64,000 nt of DNA from Selenomonadales bacterium OttesenSCG-928-I06 (GTDB taxonomy: Bacteria > Bacillota > Negativicutes > Sporomusales > Sporomusaceae): the NCBI GenBank assembly GCA_030266395.1, contig JAJDHX010000002.1:1-64000 (forward strand), given 5' to 3'. This document shows positions 50,601-60,688 of this stretch, in pieces. The notes under the pieces were generated by a model. It saw only the letters and a list, made by a program, of their open reading frames with translations. It did not search any database and was not told where the DNA came from. Position numbers and translations under genes: made by a program. Positions within the stretch are counted from its first letter, which is position 1, and every line of letters begins with the position of its first letter.

Positions 50601-51302
50601 ATGAAATTAGAAAAATATTTAAAAATCATAATCATAGTATTAATATTTGCTTTTGGACAAAGTGTAGCCTTTGCTGACGAAATTCTCTACAAAGAAGGCG
50701 ATGATTCATTAGAAGTTGCTAAAATTCAGCAACAACTCAATAAACAAGGCTTTTACAAAAAAAGTATTACCGGTAAATATGATAAAAACACTACAAAAGC
50801 AATCAAAAATTTTCAAAAGGAAAAGGGACTCCCTAAAACTGGACAAGTAGATGAAACTACATACAATCTTATCTACAACAAAGAATCATCTATTAAAAAA
50901 GTTACCCCAACAAAAGACACTGATAAAAACTACAAAGGCAATAATGCCATTGTAAAAACAGCTAATAGTTATTTAAACACACCTTATGTGTTTGGCGGAG
51001 CAACTCCCAAAGGATTTGACTGCTCAGGATTTGTTATGTATGTCTTTGAAAAACACAATATCATGTTGCCAAGAACAGCAGATATCCAATTTAAAGCAGG
51101 TAAAAAAATAGATAAATCCAAATTAAAAGATGGTGATTTAGTATTTTTTACAACATATGAACCTGGTGCATCTCATGTTGGTATTTATTGCGGAAACAAC
51201 AAATTCATTCATGCATCAACAAGCAAAGGTGTTATTATCACAGACTTAAACGGGCAATATTGGCAAGAAAGATATCTGGGAGCCCGCAGAATAAAAAATT
51301 AA
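50601..51302 (+). CDS. NlpC/P60 cell-wall hydrolase with peptidoglycan-binding domain
   Basis: 233 aa. Signal peptide (IIIVLIFAFGQSVAFAD, cut near 26), PG_binding_1 domain (about 30-92), NlpC/P60 domain (about 115-233) with Cys 141 (FDCSGF), His 192 (ASHVGIY) and His 204 (FIHAS). Cleaves gamma-D-Glu-diamino acid bonds in peptidoglycan stems. Host gene, first after attR, ending 16 bp before purE with no terminator, so it may be cotranscribed. The 221-bp gap after attR shows no gene and no clear promoter. Confidence 0.93.
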   Translation: MKLEKYLKIIIIVLIFAFGQSVAFADEILYKEGDDSLEVAKIQQQLNKQGFYKKSITGKYDKNTTKAIKNFQKEKGLPKTGQVDETTYNLIYNKESSIKKVTPTKDTDKNYKGNNAIVKTANSYLNTPYVFGGATPKGFDCSGFVMYVFEKHNIMLPRTADIQFKAGKKIDKSKLKDGDLVFFTTYEPGASHVGIYCGNNKFIHASTSKGVIITDLNGQYWQERYLGARRIKN

Positions 51303-51318
51303 TAACTGAGGTGGTATA

Positions 51319-51810
51319 ATGAAGGTAGCAGTAATTATGGGAAGCGATTCTGATTATCCGGTACTTGAGCCTTTAATAAAAACTTTAGAAGAATTCGGTA
51401 TCGAGTCAGAAATATTAGTAGCTTCTGCTCATAGAACACCTGAAAAAGTACATGTATTTGCAAGTTCTGCAAAACAAAGAGGAATAAAAATAATAATTGC
51501 CGCTGCCGGTGCTGCTGCTCATTTAGCAGGAGTTATTGCCAGTGTTACTACACTGCCTGTAATAGGCATTCCTATTAAAAGCTCTGCTTTAAATGGCATG
51601 GACTCTTTGCTAAGCACTGTTCAAATGCCAGCAGGCATACCTGTTGCTACAATGGCTATAGACGGTGCCAAAAATGCAGCTCTTTTTGCAATTCAAATTT
51701 TAGCATTATCAGATAACAACCTAGCTGATAAGTTAGAAACTTATAGAGATAATTTAAAAATTGAAGTAGAACAAAAAAATGCTAATCTGCAAAAAAAATT
51801 AAATAAATAG
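51319..51810 (+). CDS. purE: N5-carboxyaminoimidazole ribonucleotide mutase
   Basis: 163 aa class I PurE that converts N5-CAIR to CAIR in purine synthesis. VAVIMGSDSDYPVLEP, SAHRTPEKV, AAAGAAAHLAGVIAS and IPIKSSALNGMDSLLSTVQMPAGIPVATMAI are signatures of the family. First of purE-purC-purF. No purK is seen nearby. Confidence 0.97.
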   Translation: MKVAVIMGSDSDYPVLEPLIKTLEEFGIESEILVASAHRTPEKVHVFASSAKQRGIKIIIAAAGAAAHLAGVIASVTTLPVIGIPIKSSALNGMDSLLSTVQMPAGIPVATMAIDGAKNAALFAIQILALSDNNLADKLETYRDNLKIEVEQKNANLQKKLNK

Positions 51811-51831
51811 AAACTCAAAGGAGCTTAATCT

Positions 51832-52530
51832 ATGGCGAAAATGATATATGAAGGGAAAGCAAAACAAATTTTTTTAACACCTAACGAAGATGAATTACTA
51901 GTCTATTTTAAAGATGATGCAACTGCTTTTAACGGCCTAAAAAAAGGCACTATTGTTAATAAAGGCGAATTAAATAATAAAATTTCTTCTTTCTTTTTCA
52001 ACTTACTAAACGAAAATAATATCCCAAATCATTTTATAAAACAAGTAGATGACAGAAGTATGCTTGTTAAAACTTTAAAAATAATCCCTGTAGAAGTAGT
52101 AGTAAGAAATATAGCCGCAGGCAGCCTTGCTAAAAGACTTGGCTGGGAAGAAGGTAGAGAACTGCCTACCCCTGTTATAGAACTCTACTATAAAGATGAT
52201 GATTTAGGCGATCCTATAATAAATTACTATCACATTAATGTTTTAAATATTGCTACAAAACAGCAAATAGCTCAAATGGAAGAATACGCTTTAAAAATAA
52301 ATACTGTTTTAAAAGATTTTCTTAAAGATAAAAATGTAGATTTAGTAGATTTCAAACTTGAATTTGGCACACACAAAGGAGAAGTAATTCTAGGTGATGA
52401 AATTTCTCCTGATACTTGCCGCTTCTGGGATTCTGCTACTAAAGAAAAACTGGATAAAGATCGTTTCAGAAGAGACCTGGGAAATGTGGAAGATGCTTAT
52501 AAAGAAATATTAAACAGACTCACTGTTTAA
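51832..52530 (+). CDS. purC: SAICAR synthase
   Basis: 232 aa. Joins aspartate to CAIR with [52 protein letters not shown] and LVDFKLEFG are diagnostic. 21 bp after purE, same operon. Confidence 0.97.
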   Translation: MAKMIYEGKAKQIFLTPNEDELLVYFKDDATAFNGLKKGTIVNKGELNNKISSFFFNLLNENNIPNHFIKQVDDRSMLVKTLKIIPVEVVVRNIAAGSLAKRLGWEEGRELPTPVIELYYKDDDLGDPIINYYHINVLNIATKQQIAQMEEYALKINTVLKDFLKDKNVDLVDFKLEFGTHKGEVILGDEISPDTCRFWDSATKEKLDKDRFRRDLGNVEDAYKEILNRLTV

Positions 52531-52567
52531 TATTAGGTATTGCCCCAGTTAAAAGGAGGAACCTATT

Positions 52568-53992
52568 TTGTTTTATGATGTAAACGAAGACAAGTTAAAA
52601 GAAGAATGCGGACTTTTTGGAGTATATTCTCATACAAAACCAATATCATTCTTAACTTATTTAGGACTTTATGCTCTGCAGCACAGAGGACAAGAAAGTG
52701 CTGGAATAGCTGTAACAAACGGTACTGTTACAAACGTAAAAAAAGCTCTTGGCTTAGTAGGAGATGTATTTAAAAATTGTTTGCCTGAACTTGAATCACA
52801 ATACATTGCCACAGGACATGTTCGCTATTCTACAACAGGTTCTAATCTTGTAAGAAACACCCAACCTCTTCTGGTAAATTATTCAGGAGGTCAATTAAGT
52901 TTATCTCATAACGGTAATCTTATAAACGCCAATGAACTCAGAAAAGAACTTGAAAATGAAGGCTGTGTATTCCAGACTTCTATAGACAGTGAAGTAATAA
53001 TAAACCTTATAGCCAGATCAAGAAAATCTACAACTGAAGAAAAAATAATTGAAGCTTGTCAAAAAATCAAAGGCGCCTTCTGTCTTGTAATAATGACTTT
53101 GGACAAACTTATCGCCATTAGGGATCCGCACGGATTCCATCCTCTTTGTCTTGGAAAAATTGAAGATGATTTTGTAGTATCTTCTGAATCATGTGCTTTT
53201 GATACAGTAGGCGCTGATTTTTTAAGAGATATAGAGCCTGGTGAAATGGTTGTCATAGATAAAGATGGTTTAAAATCCTATAAAAACAGCCTGCAAGGCA
53301 CTTTAGCAAAATGTTCTTTTGAATATGTATATTTTGCCAGACCAGACAGCAACCTTGACGGACAAAATGTCTATGAAGCCAGAATGAATTTAGGAGCAAC
53401 CTTATTTAAAGAAACCAACATAAAAGCAGACATCGTAATTTCTGTTCCTGACTCTGGAACCCCTGCAGCTATAGGCTACAGCAAAGCTTCTGGAATTCCG
53501 TATGTAGAAGGACTATTAAAAAACAGATATATAGGCAGAACCTTTATTCAGCCTGACCAAAAAAACAGAGAAGCAAGTGTACACCTAAAACTAAATGTAG
53601 TAAAATCACTTGTTAAAGACAAATCCATTATTATGGTAGACGACTCTATTGTACGTGGTACAACAAGTGCCAGATTAATCAACATGCTTCGTGCTGCAGG
53701 AGCCAAAGAAGTTCATATGTGTATATCTTCTCCTCCTGTTTTATTCTCTTGTTATTATGGAATAGATATAAACCAGGGAAAAGAACTTATAGCAACTGTC
53801 AAAACTAAAGAAGAAATCCGCCAATTCATAGGGGCTAATTCTTTAAACTATATCTCTTTAGAAGGACTGAAAAGTTCTATCGAAAACACAAAAACATGTA
53901 CTCTTTGCGCGGCTTGCTTTGATGGCAGATATCCTACTGAAACTCCTTGCGAAAAAAACAATAAATTTATATTTGAAGCTGATAAAAAATAA
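52568..53992 (+). CDS. purF: amidophosphoribosyltransferase
   Basis: 474 aa, first committed step of purine synthesis. Short propeptide before the nucleophile Cys (EECGLFGVYSH), glutaminase features (LQHRGQESAGIAV, ATGHVRYSTTG), PRTase motif IIMVDDSIVRGTTS and C-terminal Cys (TCTLCAACFDG) for the Fe-S cluster. TTG start after AAAAGGAGGAACCTATT. The rest of the pur pathway is elsewhere; a terminator follows. Confidence 0.97.
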   Translation: MFYDVNEDKLKEECGLFGVYSHTKPISFLTYLGLYALQHRGQESAGIAVTNGTVTNVKKALGLVGDVFKNCLPELESQYIATGHVRYSTTGSNLVRNTQPLLVNYSGGQLSLSHNGNLINANELRKELENEGCVFQTSIDSEVIINLIARSRKSTTEEKIIEACQKIKGAFCLVIMTLDKLIAIRDPHGFHPLCLGKIEDDFVVSSESCAFDTVGADFLRDIEPGEMVVIDKDGLKSYKNSLQGTLAKCSFEYVYFARPDSNLDGQNVYEARMNLGATLFKETNIKADIVISVPDSGTPAAIGYSKASGIPYVEGLLKNRYIGRTFIQPDQKNREASVHLKLNVVKSLVKDKSIIMVDDSIVRGTTSARLINMLRAAGAKEVHMCISSPPVLFSCYYGIDINQGKELIATVKTKEEIRQFIGANSLNYISLEGLKSSIENTKTCTLCAACFDGRYPTETPCEKNNKFIFEADKK

Positions 53993-54006
53993 TCCAAATA
54001 AGACAA

Positions 54007-54140
54007 AATTGGATTTAGAAAAAGATAAACACACATCTACTTCACTACAAAGAAGCACAGTTACGTACAGCAAGTACGCTCCTGTACTTCTTTGTTTTTT
54101 TAGCTCGCACATGCACATTTCTCTTTTTTTAAATCCAATT
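54007..54140. repeat. 134-bp element with 19-bp inverted ends
   Basis: AATTGGATTTAGAAAAAGA at 54007-54025 and its inverse TCTTTTTTTAAATCCAATT at 54122-54140 (18 of 19 pair). The purF terminator lies inside. Confidence 0.6.
54048..54100 (+). terminator. purF operon terminator
   Basis: CAAAGAAGCACAG/CTGTACTTCTTTG with one mismatch and an inner GTAC-rich hairpin, then TTTTTTT. Confidence 0.75.
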
Positions 54141-54254
54141 CGAGTGATTCCAGTTTTTCGAAAAATTTAATTCTTTAAAGAAGGAAAGCAAATAAAAATG
54201 GCGAACATGAAATAGATATATTCTTATATGATTTTAAATTACTAAAGGAGAAAA

Positions 54255-54578
54255 ATGTCCATGACAGCTAATCCTAAAATTAAAGATAAACTTTTAGACC
54301 AATTATTCCAAGCAATACTCTCTTTAAAAACAGAAGAAGATTGCTATAAATTCTTTGAAGACATTTGTACAGTAAATGAACTTAAAGCATTAGCTCAAAG
54401 ACTAGAAGTTGCTATAATGCTTCACAAAGGTTATATTTATGATGATATAGTCGCAACAACAGGTGCCAGCACAGCTACCATAAGCAGAGTAAAAAGATGT
54501 TTAAACTATGGTGCTGACGGCTATAAACTAACTTTAGAGAACTTAGGCTTTAATAAACAAGATAAAGAATCTAAATAG
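54255..54578 (+). CDS. YerC/YecD family TrpR-like regulator
   Basis: 107 aa. FEDICTVNELKALAQRLEVAIMLHKGYIYDDIVATTGASTATISRVKRCLNYGADGY is the TrpR-type HTH of the YerC/YecD family. It lies 19 bp before hisZ. In Bacillota this gene is often next to his genes and is a candidate his regulator; ligand unknown. Confidence 0.9.
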   Translation: MSMTANPKIKDKLLDQLFQAILSLKTEEDCYKFFEDICTVNELKALAQRLEVAIMLHKGYIYDDIVATTGASTATISRVKRCLNYGADGYKLTLENLGFNKQDKESK

Positions 54579-54597
54579 AACTTTTCTGGAGGAAGAA

Positions 54598-55773
54598 ATG
54601 ACACATAATTTTTTACCTAAAATACCTTATGGCACAAGCGATTTATTACCTCGCGAAGCCAGTGAAAAAAGAAATATAGAAGCATCCTTAGCCAAACTTT
54701 TTAGATCCTGGGGCTATGAAGAACTTGTCTCCCCTACTTTTGAATTTTTAGAAACATTCACTGCCGGCTCAAGTAACGATATGTCTCAATACTCTTTTAA
54801 GTTTTTTGATAAAGATAACAGAGTTTTAGTCTTAAGACCAGACATGACAACACCTATAGCCAGAATAGTTTCTACAAGACTTAAAGACTCAAAATTCCCT
54901 ATGAGATTTTTCTATCTAAGTAATGTTTTTAGACACGAACAAGCTCAAACAGGCAGAAAATGCGAATTCTACCAAGCCGGAATAGAACTACTGGGTTCTG
55001 ATGATCATTCCTCTGACGCAGAAGTTGTCGCTCTGGCAGCAGAATCTCTTCTTAATTTAAAACTGACCAACTTCCAAATAGGACTTGGTCAAATTGAGTT
55101 TATCAAAGGAGTAATGCTGGAAAGCGGACTGCCGAAAATAATTTCTGCTAAAATAGAACAACTTTTAGTTAACAGAGACATTGTTGGCATAGAACAAACT
55201 CTTGATAATGTTGGCTTTCACCATGGTCTGTTCAAACTTTTAAAAGAAATACTTGAACTTCATGGCAAAGAAAGCGTTTTAGAGAAAGCTTACAATCTGG
55301 TACAAAATGATTTAAGCCGAAAAGCTTTATACAACTTAGCAGGTATACATACCTTACTAAAAGCATACAAACTTGAAGAATACATCAACTTTGATCTAAG
55401 TATAATCAGAGACTTTGACTATTATACCGGCATGACTATGGAAGCTTATACTCCTGGTCTTGGCTTCCCAGTGTTAGGCGGAGGAAGATATAACAACTTA
55501 ACACAATCTTTCGGTTTCAACTGTCCGGCAACAGGTTTTGCTTTAGGAATAGAAAGAGTTATCCTGGCTCTGTTCAGACAAGGTCTAACTCCTCTCACCC
55601 AAAAGAAAGATGTTTATATAGCCTGGAAAAAAGGCAAATTGCCTGATGCCATACTTGCTGCTAAAGAATACCGCAAATCAAACTTAACAGTAGAAGTAGC
55701 TTTAGCAGAACAAACAAAAGAAGAAGCCTTCGAAATCAGTAAAAATTTCAAAGAATTTATATATCTCGAATAA
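54598..55773 (+). CDS. hisZ: ATP phosphoribosyltransferase regulatory subunit
   Basis: 391 aa, histidyl-tRNA synthetase-like but without the anticodon-binding domain. PYGTSDLLPREASEKRNIE, LVSPTFEFLETF, LRPDMTTPIARIVSTRL, RHEQAQTGRKCEFYQAGIELLG and GGGRYNNL are HisZ signatures. Forms the hetero-octamer with short HisG and gives histidine feedback. Ends in a strong hairpin, so it is separated from hisG. Confidence 0.95.
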   Translation: MTHNFLPKIPYGTSDLLPREASEKRNIEASLAKLFRSWGYEELVSPTFEFLETFTAGSSNDMSQYSFKFFDKDNRVLVLRPDMTTPIARIVSTRLKDSKFPMRFFYLSNVFRHEQAQTGRKCEFYQAGIELLGSDDHSSDAEVVALAAESLLNLKLTNFQIGLGQIEFIKGVMLESGLPKIISAKIEQLLVNRDIVGIEQTLDNVGFHHGLFKLLKEILELHGKESVLEKAYNLVQNDLSRKALYNLAGIHTLLKAYKLEEYINFDLSIIRDFDYYTGMTMEAYTPGLGFPVLGGGRYNNLTQSFGFNCPATGFALGIERVILALFRQGLTPLTQKKDVYIAWKKGKLPDAILAAKEYRKSNLTVEVALAEQTKEEAFEISKNFKEFIYLE

Positions 55774-55774
55774 A

Positions 55775-55805
55775 AAAACTAAGGTATTTAAAATACCTTA
55801 GTTTT
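55775..55805. terminator. bidirectional terminator between hisZ and the dehydrogenase gene
   Basis: Perfect inverted repeat AAAACTAAGGTATTT/AAATACCTTAGTTTT between convergent genes. Confidence 0.85.
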
Positions 55806-55823
55806 AAATTAATAAAAGTTATC

Positions 55824-56822
55824 TTATAAATGATCAAGATGATTGATAACATTAAATAAAGGTTGTTTTTCCAGAAAAAGAATTAAATTTTCCACAAAAA
55901 ACTTAATGGCTCTATCTTTATATGCAGGAGAAAAAGCAGCAACATCTGGTGTTATTATAACATTTGGCATATCCCACAAAGGACTATCTTTAGATAAAGG
56001 CATATCTTCAAAAACATCCAAAGCAGCACCTTTTATTTTTTTATCTTGCAAAGCCTTTATCAAGTCTTCTTCAACAACAATTTCTCCGCTAGCAATACTA
56101 ATAAAATAAGCTGTAGGCCTCATAGCTTCAAAAATTTCTCTATCTATTATTCTTCTTGTGCTTTTTGTTAAATTAAAATTAGATAATACAAAATCACCTT
56201 CTGCAACAGCTCTTAAACAACTTTTTCTGTCTAACCTAAACACGTGATCTATAAAAAGTTCTGTATTTGTTATAGTATTTGTAACAGCAGTAACGTGCAT
56301 ACCAAAAGCCTTAGCTTTTTTAGCAATAACCCTATTAACATAGCCCAAACCAAGCAAAACTAATGTTTTATTGCAAATTTCTTCAAGTATAATCTCGTTT
56401 CTTTCCCAATTATGGTTTTGTTGTGCTCTGGCAAAAAAATTCAGACCTCTACTAAGACCAAGAATCATAGCCATAACATGTTCTGATATTGGAACCTCTC
56501 CGCTTCCTTTAGAGTTCGTTATAATTATATCACTCAACTTTGTTCCAAAATCAGACAACTCATCGTTTGGACCAGAAAAGAATACATCATCTGCTCTATG
56601 GCTCAAAAAATGAATCCATTTTAAGCGAAGGTTTTTTCTATTTAAAATTTCTTGGGGATAAGAATCTTTCACTAGCAAGATATCGGCATCATCTATGTAT
56701 TCCAATACCTCATCTTTACTTTTTATAATTACTTCGATATAGGGATTTACATCTTTTATAATATTTAATTGATTTTCAGACAACCTTGTTAAAGATAAAA
56801 TCTTTGTATTAGGAGCCGGCAT
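55824..56822 (-). CDS. D-isomer 2-hydroxyacid dehydrogenase family protein
   Basis: 332 aa from ATG 56822 (GAGGGGTGTATATT upstream). N-terminal half binds substrate; NAD domain with LVLLGLGYVNRVIAKKAKAFGMHV (GLGxxN rather than GxGxxG), the FVLSNFNLTKSTR segment and ALDVFEDMPLSKDSPLWDMPNVIITPDVAAFS. The usual catalytic His of the family (TPH) is TPD here and the Arg sits as SIASGEIV rather than the typical NxxRG, so activity may differ. Antisense insertion between hisZ and hisG. Confidence 0.8.
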   Translation of the reverse strand: MPAPNTKILSLTRLSENQLNIIKDVNPYIEVIIKSKDEVLEYIDDADILLVKDSYPQEILNRKNLRLKWIHFLSHRADDVFFSGPNDELSDFGTKLSDIIITNSKGSGEVPISEHVMAMILGLSRGLNFFARAQQNHNWERNEIILEEICNKTLVLLGLGYVNRVIAKKAKAFGMHVTAVTNTITNTELFIDHVFRLDRKSCLRAVAEGDFVLSNFNLTKSTRRIIDREIFEAMRPTAYFISIASGEIVVEEDLIKALQDKKIKGAALDVFEDMPLSKDSPLWDMPNVIITPDVAAFSPAYKDRAIKFFVENLILFLEKQPLFNVINHLDHL

Positions 56823-56914
56823 AATATACACCCCTCACATAAATCAATATAAATTATAGTACATAATATAATTCTGCATCTAAAAAGTAAACTCCTTTTG
56901 TTTTAAATAAATTA

Positions 56915-56943
56915 TTGACTTACCATATAGGTTATGATAAAGT
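56915..56943 (+). promoter_or_regulatory. promoter of hisG operon
   Basis: TTGACT, 17-bp spacer, TAAAGT, then 48 bases to the hisG ATG. Followed by an imperfect palindrome AGTGTTAGCATGGTAGCACT (56941-56960) that may be an operator. Confidence 0.5.
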
Positions 56944-56991
56944 GTTAGCATGGTAGCACTTTAAATCACTAAAGAAAAGTAGGAGATACAC

Positions 56992-57666
56992 ATGACTTTA
57001 AACGATATGAACTATTTAACAATTGCACTTCCAAAAGGAAAATTATTTGAAAAATCACTTGTATATTTAAATAAATTAGGTTATGCAACACCAGACTTAA
57101 GTGAAAAATCACGAAAACTGGTTATAACAAACGAAGAAAAGAAAGTTAAATTCATCATCACCAAAACAACAGATCTGCCTACTTATGTAGAATACGGGGC
57201 AGCAGACATAGGAATAATAGGCAAAGATGTTCTATTAGAAGAACAAAAAGATGTCTACGAACTTTTAGATTTAAAATTTGGCTTTTGCAGAGTAGTTGTC
57301 GCTGTTCCTCAAGCCTTAAAACAAGAAAAGTTAAACGATTATGCACATCTTAGAGTTGCAACTAAATACCCTAAAATAGCAGAAAACTTTTTTCATAGTG
57401 TAGGAATTCAAATGGAAATAATCAAATTAAACGGTTCTATCGAACTTGCTCCAATGGTAGGACTTGCTGAAATGATTGTAGATATAGTAGAAACAGGTCA
57501 AACACTAAGAGAAAATAATTTAATAGAAATTCAAGAAATATACCCTACTACAGCTAGATTCATAGCAAACAGAGCCAGTTTTAAAATGAAATTTGAAAGA
57601 ATAGAAACTTTGAAAAATGAGCTTAAAGCTTTAACTGAAGAGTTTGAAAGCGAGGCGAAAAAATAA
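56992..57666 (+). CDS. hisG: ATP phosphoribosyltransferase catalytic subunit, short form
   Basis: 224 aa, first step of histidine synthesis. Lacks the C-terminal ACT-like domain of long HisG, so it needs HisZ. LTIALPKGKLFEKS, YGAADIGIIGKDVL, ATKYPKIAENFF and DIVETGQTLRENNL are diagnostic. Starts the uninterrupted his operon; its stop abuts hisD. Confidence 0.97.
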   Translation: MTLNDMNYLTIALPKGKLFEKSLVYLNKLGYATPDLSEKSRKLVITNEEKKVKFIITKTTDLPTYVEYGAADIGIIGKDVLLEEQKDVYELLDLKFGFCRVVVAVPQALKQEKLNDYAHLRVATKYPKIAENFFHSVGIQMEIIKLNGSIELAPMVGLAEMIVDIVETGQTLRENNLIEIQEIYPTTARFIANRASFKMKFERIETLKNELKALTEEFESEAKK

Positions 57667-59019
57667 TTGCAGATATTTAATAGTAATGAATTAGATAAAA
57701 ACGAACTTAAAAAAATACTCCAAAAACCTATGCTTGATGAAGTAACACTGGGCGAAGGAGCTAAAAATAAAATAAAAGAAACTTTTGGCAAAGAAATGAC
57801 TGCCCAAGAAGTTGTTAAAGAAATCATCTTAAACATAAAACAAAAAGGTGATGAAGCAGTATTCTATTATACAAAAATTATAGATAATACCGAGCTTAAT
57901 AAAGATACTTTAGTAGTTAGCGAAGCAGAAATTAACGCAGCTTTCAGCAGAGTATCACCAGACCTTTTGGATGCAGTAAAAACAGCAATTGCCAATGTAG
58001 AAAAATTTCATGTAGAACAACTGCCAAAATCATGGTTCACAGAAAGAGAATTCGGCTCTTTGCTTGGTCAAAAATACACTCCTGTAGATAGAGTAGGAAT
58101 CTATGTACCAGGAGGAACTGCTGTTTATCCTTCATCTGTTATTATGAATGCCGTACCAGCCAGAGTAGCTGGGGTAAAAGAAATTATAATGGTAAGCCCG
58201 CCTGCCAAAGACGGTACTTTAAATGATTTAGTTTTAGTTGCGGCAAAACTTGCCGGCGTAACAAAAATCTTTAAAGTTGGCGGAGCTCAAGCCATCGCAG
58301 CTCTTGCGTTTGGCACAGAGACAATTCCTAAAGCAGACAAAATCACAGGTCCTGGGAACATATTTGTTACCTTGGCAAAAAAAGAAGTATATGGCTATGC
58401 AGACATTGACATGTTAGCAGGTCCAAGCGAGATTTTAATCATAGCTGACGAAACTGCCGATCCATCCTATGTTGCCGCAGATATGCTCAGCCAAGTAGAA
58501 CATGACGTTCTGGCTTCCAGCATACTAGTTACTACTAGCTCAGATTTAGCAAAAGAAGTAACTGTAGAAATAGAAAAACAATTAGCTAAACTTCCCAGAC
58601 AAGAAATCGCTAAAACCGCATTAGATAAAAACAGTTTAATAATAATTGCTAAAAACTTAGAAGAAGCAGCAGAATTCTCAAACGAAGCTGCTCCGGAACA
58701 TTTAGAAATATTAACAGCAGAACCTTTTGCTTTATTGCCTTTTATCAAACATGCAGGGGCAATATTTCTTGGGAAATATTCTCCTGAACCACTGGGAGAT
58801 TACATAGCAGGACCAAATCATGTCTTACCTACAGGAGGTTCGGCTAGATTTTATTCTGTTTTAAATGTGGAAACTTTTATGAAAAAAAGTAGCATAATTT
58901 CCTATACAGAAAAAGCCCTATCTAATGTGAGCGATAAAATAATTAACTTGGCATTAGCAGAAGGATTAGACGCCCATGCCAATGCAGTTAAGATCAGATG
59001 CTCTAAAGGAGAAAAGTAA
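57667..59019 (+). CDS. hisD: histidinol dehydrogenase
   Basis: 450 aa. Oxidises histidinol to histidine in two NAD steps. [54 protein letters not shown] and EAAPEHLEI are family signatures, including zinc-binding Gln/His. TTG start directly after the hisG stop. Confidence 0.97.
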   Translation: MQIFNSNELDKNELKKILQKPMLDEVTLGEGAKNKIKETFGKEMTAQEVVKEIILNIKQKGDEAVFYYTKIIDNTELNKDTLVVSEAEINAAFSRVSPDLLDAVKTAIANVEKFHVEQLPKSWFTEREFGSLLGQKYTPVDRVGIYVPGGTAVYPSSVIMNAVPARVAGVKEIIMVSPPAKDGTLNDLVLVAAKLAGVTKIFKVGGAQAIAALAFGTETIPKADKITGPGNIFVTLAKKEVYGYADIDMLAGPSEILIIADETADPSYVAADMLSQVEHDVLASSILVTTSSDLAKEVTVEIEKQLAKLPRQEIAKTALDKNSLIIIAKNLEEAAEFSNEAAPEHLEILTAEPFALLPFIKHAGAIFLGKYSPEPLGDYIAGPNHVLPTGGSARFYSVLNVETFMKKSSIISYTEKALSNVSDKIINLALAEGLDAHANAVKIRCSKGEK

Positions 59020-59020
59020 A

Positions 59021-60073
59021 ATGTATAAATTGCGTTCAACTCTGGAAACACTTATTCCTTATACATCAGAGACAAATCCATTTCCAGTCACACTTAATGC
59101 AAATGAATATCCTACAGATCTGCCTAAAGAAGTAAAAGATGTTATAATTAAAAAGTTAACAGAGTTAAATTTTAATAGATATCCTCTAAGTGATTCTTCT
59201 CTGAGAAGTAAAATAGCAAAAGAATACGGCCTCCAAACAGAAAACGTATTCTTAGGCAATGGCTCAAGCCAGATATTAGCCGCACTTTGCTATGCTTTTT
59301 CAGACGAAAGCTCAAGTATTGTCTACCCTACTCCATCCTTTTCAATGTATAATATATATGCTAAACTTGCAGACAGAAATGGTGTAGGAGTTGAACTTGA
59401 AGAAGATTTTAAATTTAATCCAGACAAATTCTTAGATGTTTCTAAAAAAGAAAATGCTTCTCTAATAATTTTATGCAACCCCAATAACCCTACAGGTCAA
59501 GTTATTTCTAATACAGATGTAGAATACATAGCAAAAAACTCAGCATGTCCTGTAATATTAGACGAAGCCTATATGGAGTTTTACGATGAATCAGCAATCT
59601 ATCTTATGTCCAAATATCCCAACTTAGCTATAACCAGAACATTTTCTAAAGCATACTCACTTGCTTCAGCAAGAATAGGATACATCTTGGCAGCAAAAGA
59701 AATCATAACAACTTTATCAAAAGTTCTGCCACCTTATAATATGAACTCATTATCATTAATAAGTGCTGAAGTAGTCTGGGATATGAAAGATATGTTCAAA
59801 GAAAGAATTGCCGGTATTATCGCAGAACGGGGCAGAGTAGAAAAAGAATTAGAAAAAATCAACAATTTTAAAATATATCCTTCGCAATCTAATTTTATCT
59901 TATTTAAAACAAAAGACAGAGAAACTACAAAACTTATATTTAATAAATTAAAAGAAAAAGGAATTATTGTAAGAGACTTTTCCTCTCACCCATTACTTAA
60001 TACTTGTCTTAGAGTAACACTTGGTACCAAAGAGGAAAATGATCTATTTATCACAGAAATATCTTCTTTCTAA
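59021..60073 (+). CDS. hisC: histidinol-phosphate aminotransferase
   Basis: 350 aa from ATG 59021 (AAAGGAGAAAAGTAAA upstream); the track start lies inside hisD. PLP-fold class I enzyme: LGNGSSQIL, CNPNNPTG, DEAYMEF and TFSKAYSLASARIGY with the PLP lysine. Makes histidinol phosphate. Confidence 0.95.
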   Translation: MYKLRSTLETLIPYTSETNPFPVTLNANEYPTDLPKEVKDVIIKKLTELNFNRYPLSDSSLRSKIAKEYGLQTENVFLGNGSSQILAALCYAFSDESSSIVYPTPSFSMYNIYAKLADRNGVGVELEEDFKFNPDKFLDVSKKENASLIILCNPNNPTGQVISNTDVEYIAKNSACPVILDEAYMEFYDESAIYLMSKYPNLAITRTFSKAYSLASARIGYILAAKEIITTLSKVLPPYNMNSLSLISAEVVWDMKDMFKERIAGIIAERGRVEKELEKINNFKIYPSQSNFILFKTKDRETTKLIFNKLKEKGIIVRDFSSHPLLNTCLRVTLGTKEENDLFITEISSF

Positions 60074-60097
60074 AACAAAAAATTTAAGGAGAAAACA

Positions 60098-60688
60098 ATG
60101 AACAGAATATCTTCACTTGAACGCAAAACCTTAGAAACAGACATTAAACTATCAATAAATTTAGATGGTACAGGAGTATCTTCAATTAATACAGGCGTTG
60201 GCTTCTTTGATCACATGCTGACTCTTTTTGCCAAACACGGTTTATTTGACTTAAACCTGTCTTGTTCTGGTGATTTAAATGTTGATTTTCATCACACAGT
60301 AGAAGATGTCGGCATTGTTCTTGGTCAAGCATTTAAAGAAGCACTTGGCGATAAAAATTCTATCAGAAGATATGGCTCGTCATTTGTCCCTATGGATGAA
60401 GCACTGGCTCATTCTATAGTAGATCTAAGCGGCCGCCCATTTTTAGCATTTAATTCTGATTTAAATATAGCCAGAACAGGTGATTTCGACTTTGAACTTG
60501 TAGAAGAATTTGTGCGAGCTTTCTGTGTACAAGCAGGAATAACAGCTCACATCAGAATTCTGGAAGGCAAAAATACGCATCACGTAATAGAAGCTGTATT
60601 TAAATCACTAACAAGAGCTTTAAGTGAAGCAGTAAGCATAAACTCAAGAATCAACGGAGTCATGTCAACTAAAGGGAGTCTTAATTAA
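60098..60688 (+). CDS. hisB: imidazoleglycerol-phosphate dehydratase
   Basis: 196 aa, dehydratase only, without the phosphatase domain of enterobacterial HisB. GVGFFDHMLTLFAKHG, DFHHTVEDVGIVLGQA, DEALAHSIVDLSGRP and GKNTHHVIEAVFKS give the manganese-binding His clusters. The phosphatase for histidinol phosphate is not in this window. Confidence 0.97.
   Translation: MNRISSLERKTLETDIKLSINLDGTGVSSINTGVGFFDHMLTLFAKHGLFDLNLSCSGDLNVDFHHTVEDVGIVLGQAFKEALGDKNSIRRYGSSFVPMDEALAHSIVDLSGRPFLAFNSDLNIARTGDFDFELVEEFVRAFCVQAGITAHIRILEGKNTHHVIEAVFKSLTRALSEAVSINSRINGVMSTKGSLN

Noticed and set aside
53858-54170. ORFs around the purF end on both strands
   Set aside because: They lie across the terminator and inverted-repeat element, without ribosome sites or protein-like composition.
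56941-56991. Possible T-box or histidine attenuator before hisG
   Set aside because: The leader is only about 50 bases and lacks both the T-box consensus and a run of His codons; just a short imperfect palindrome.
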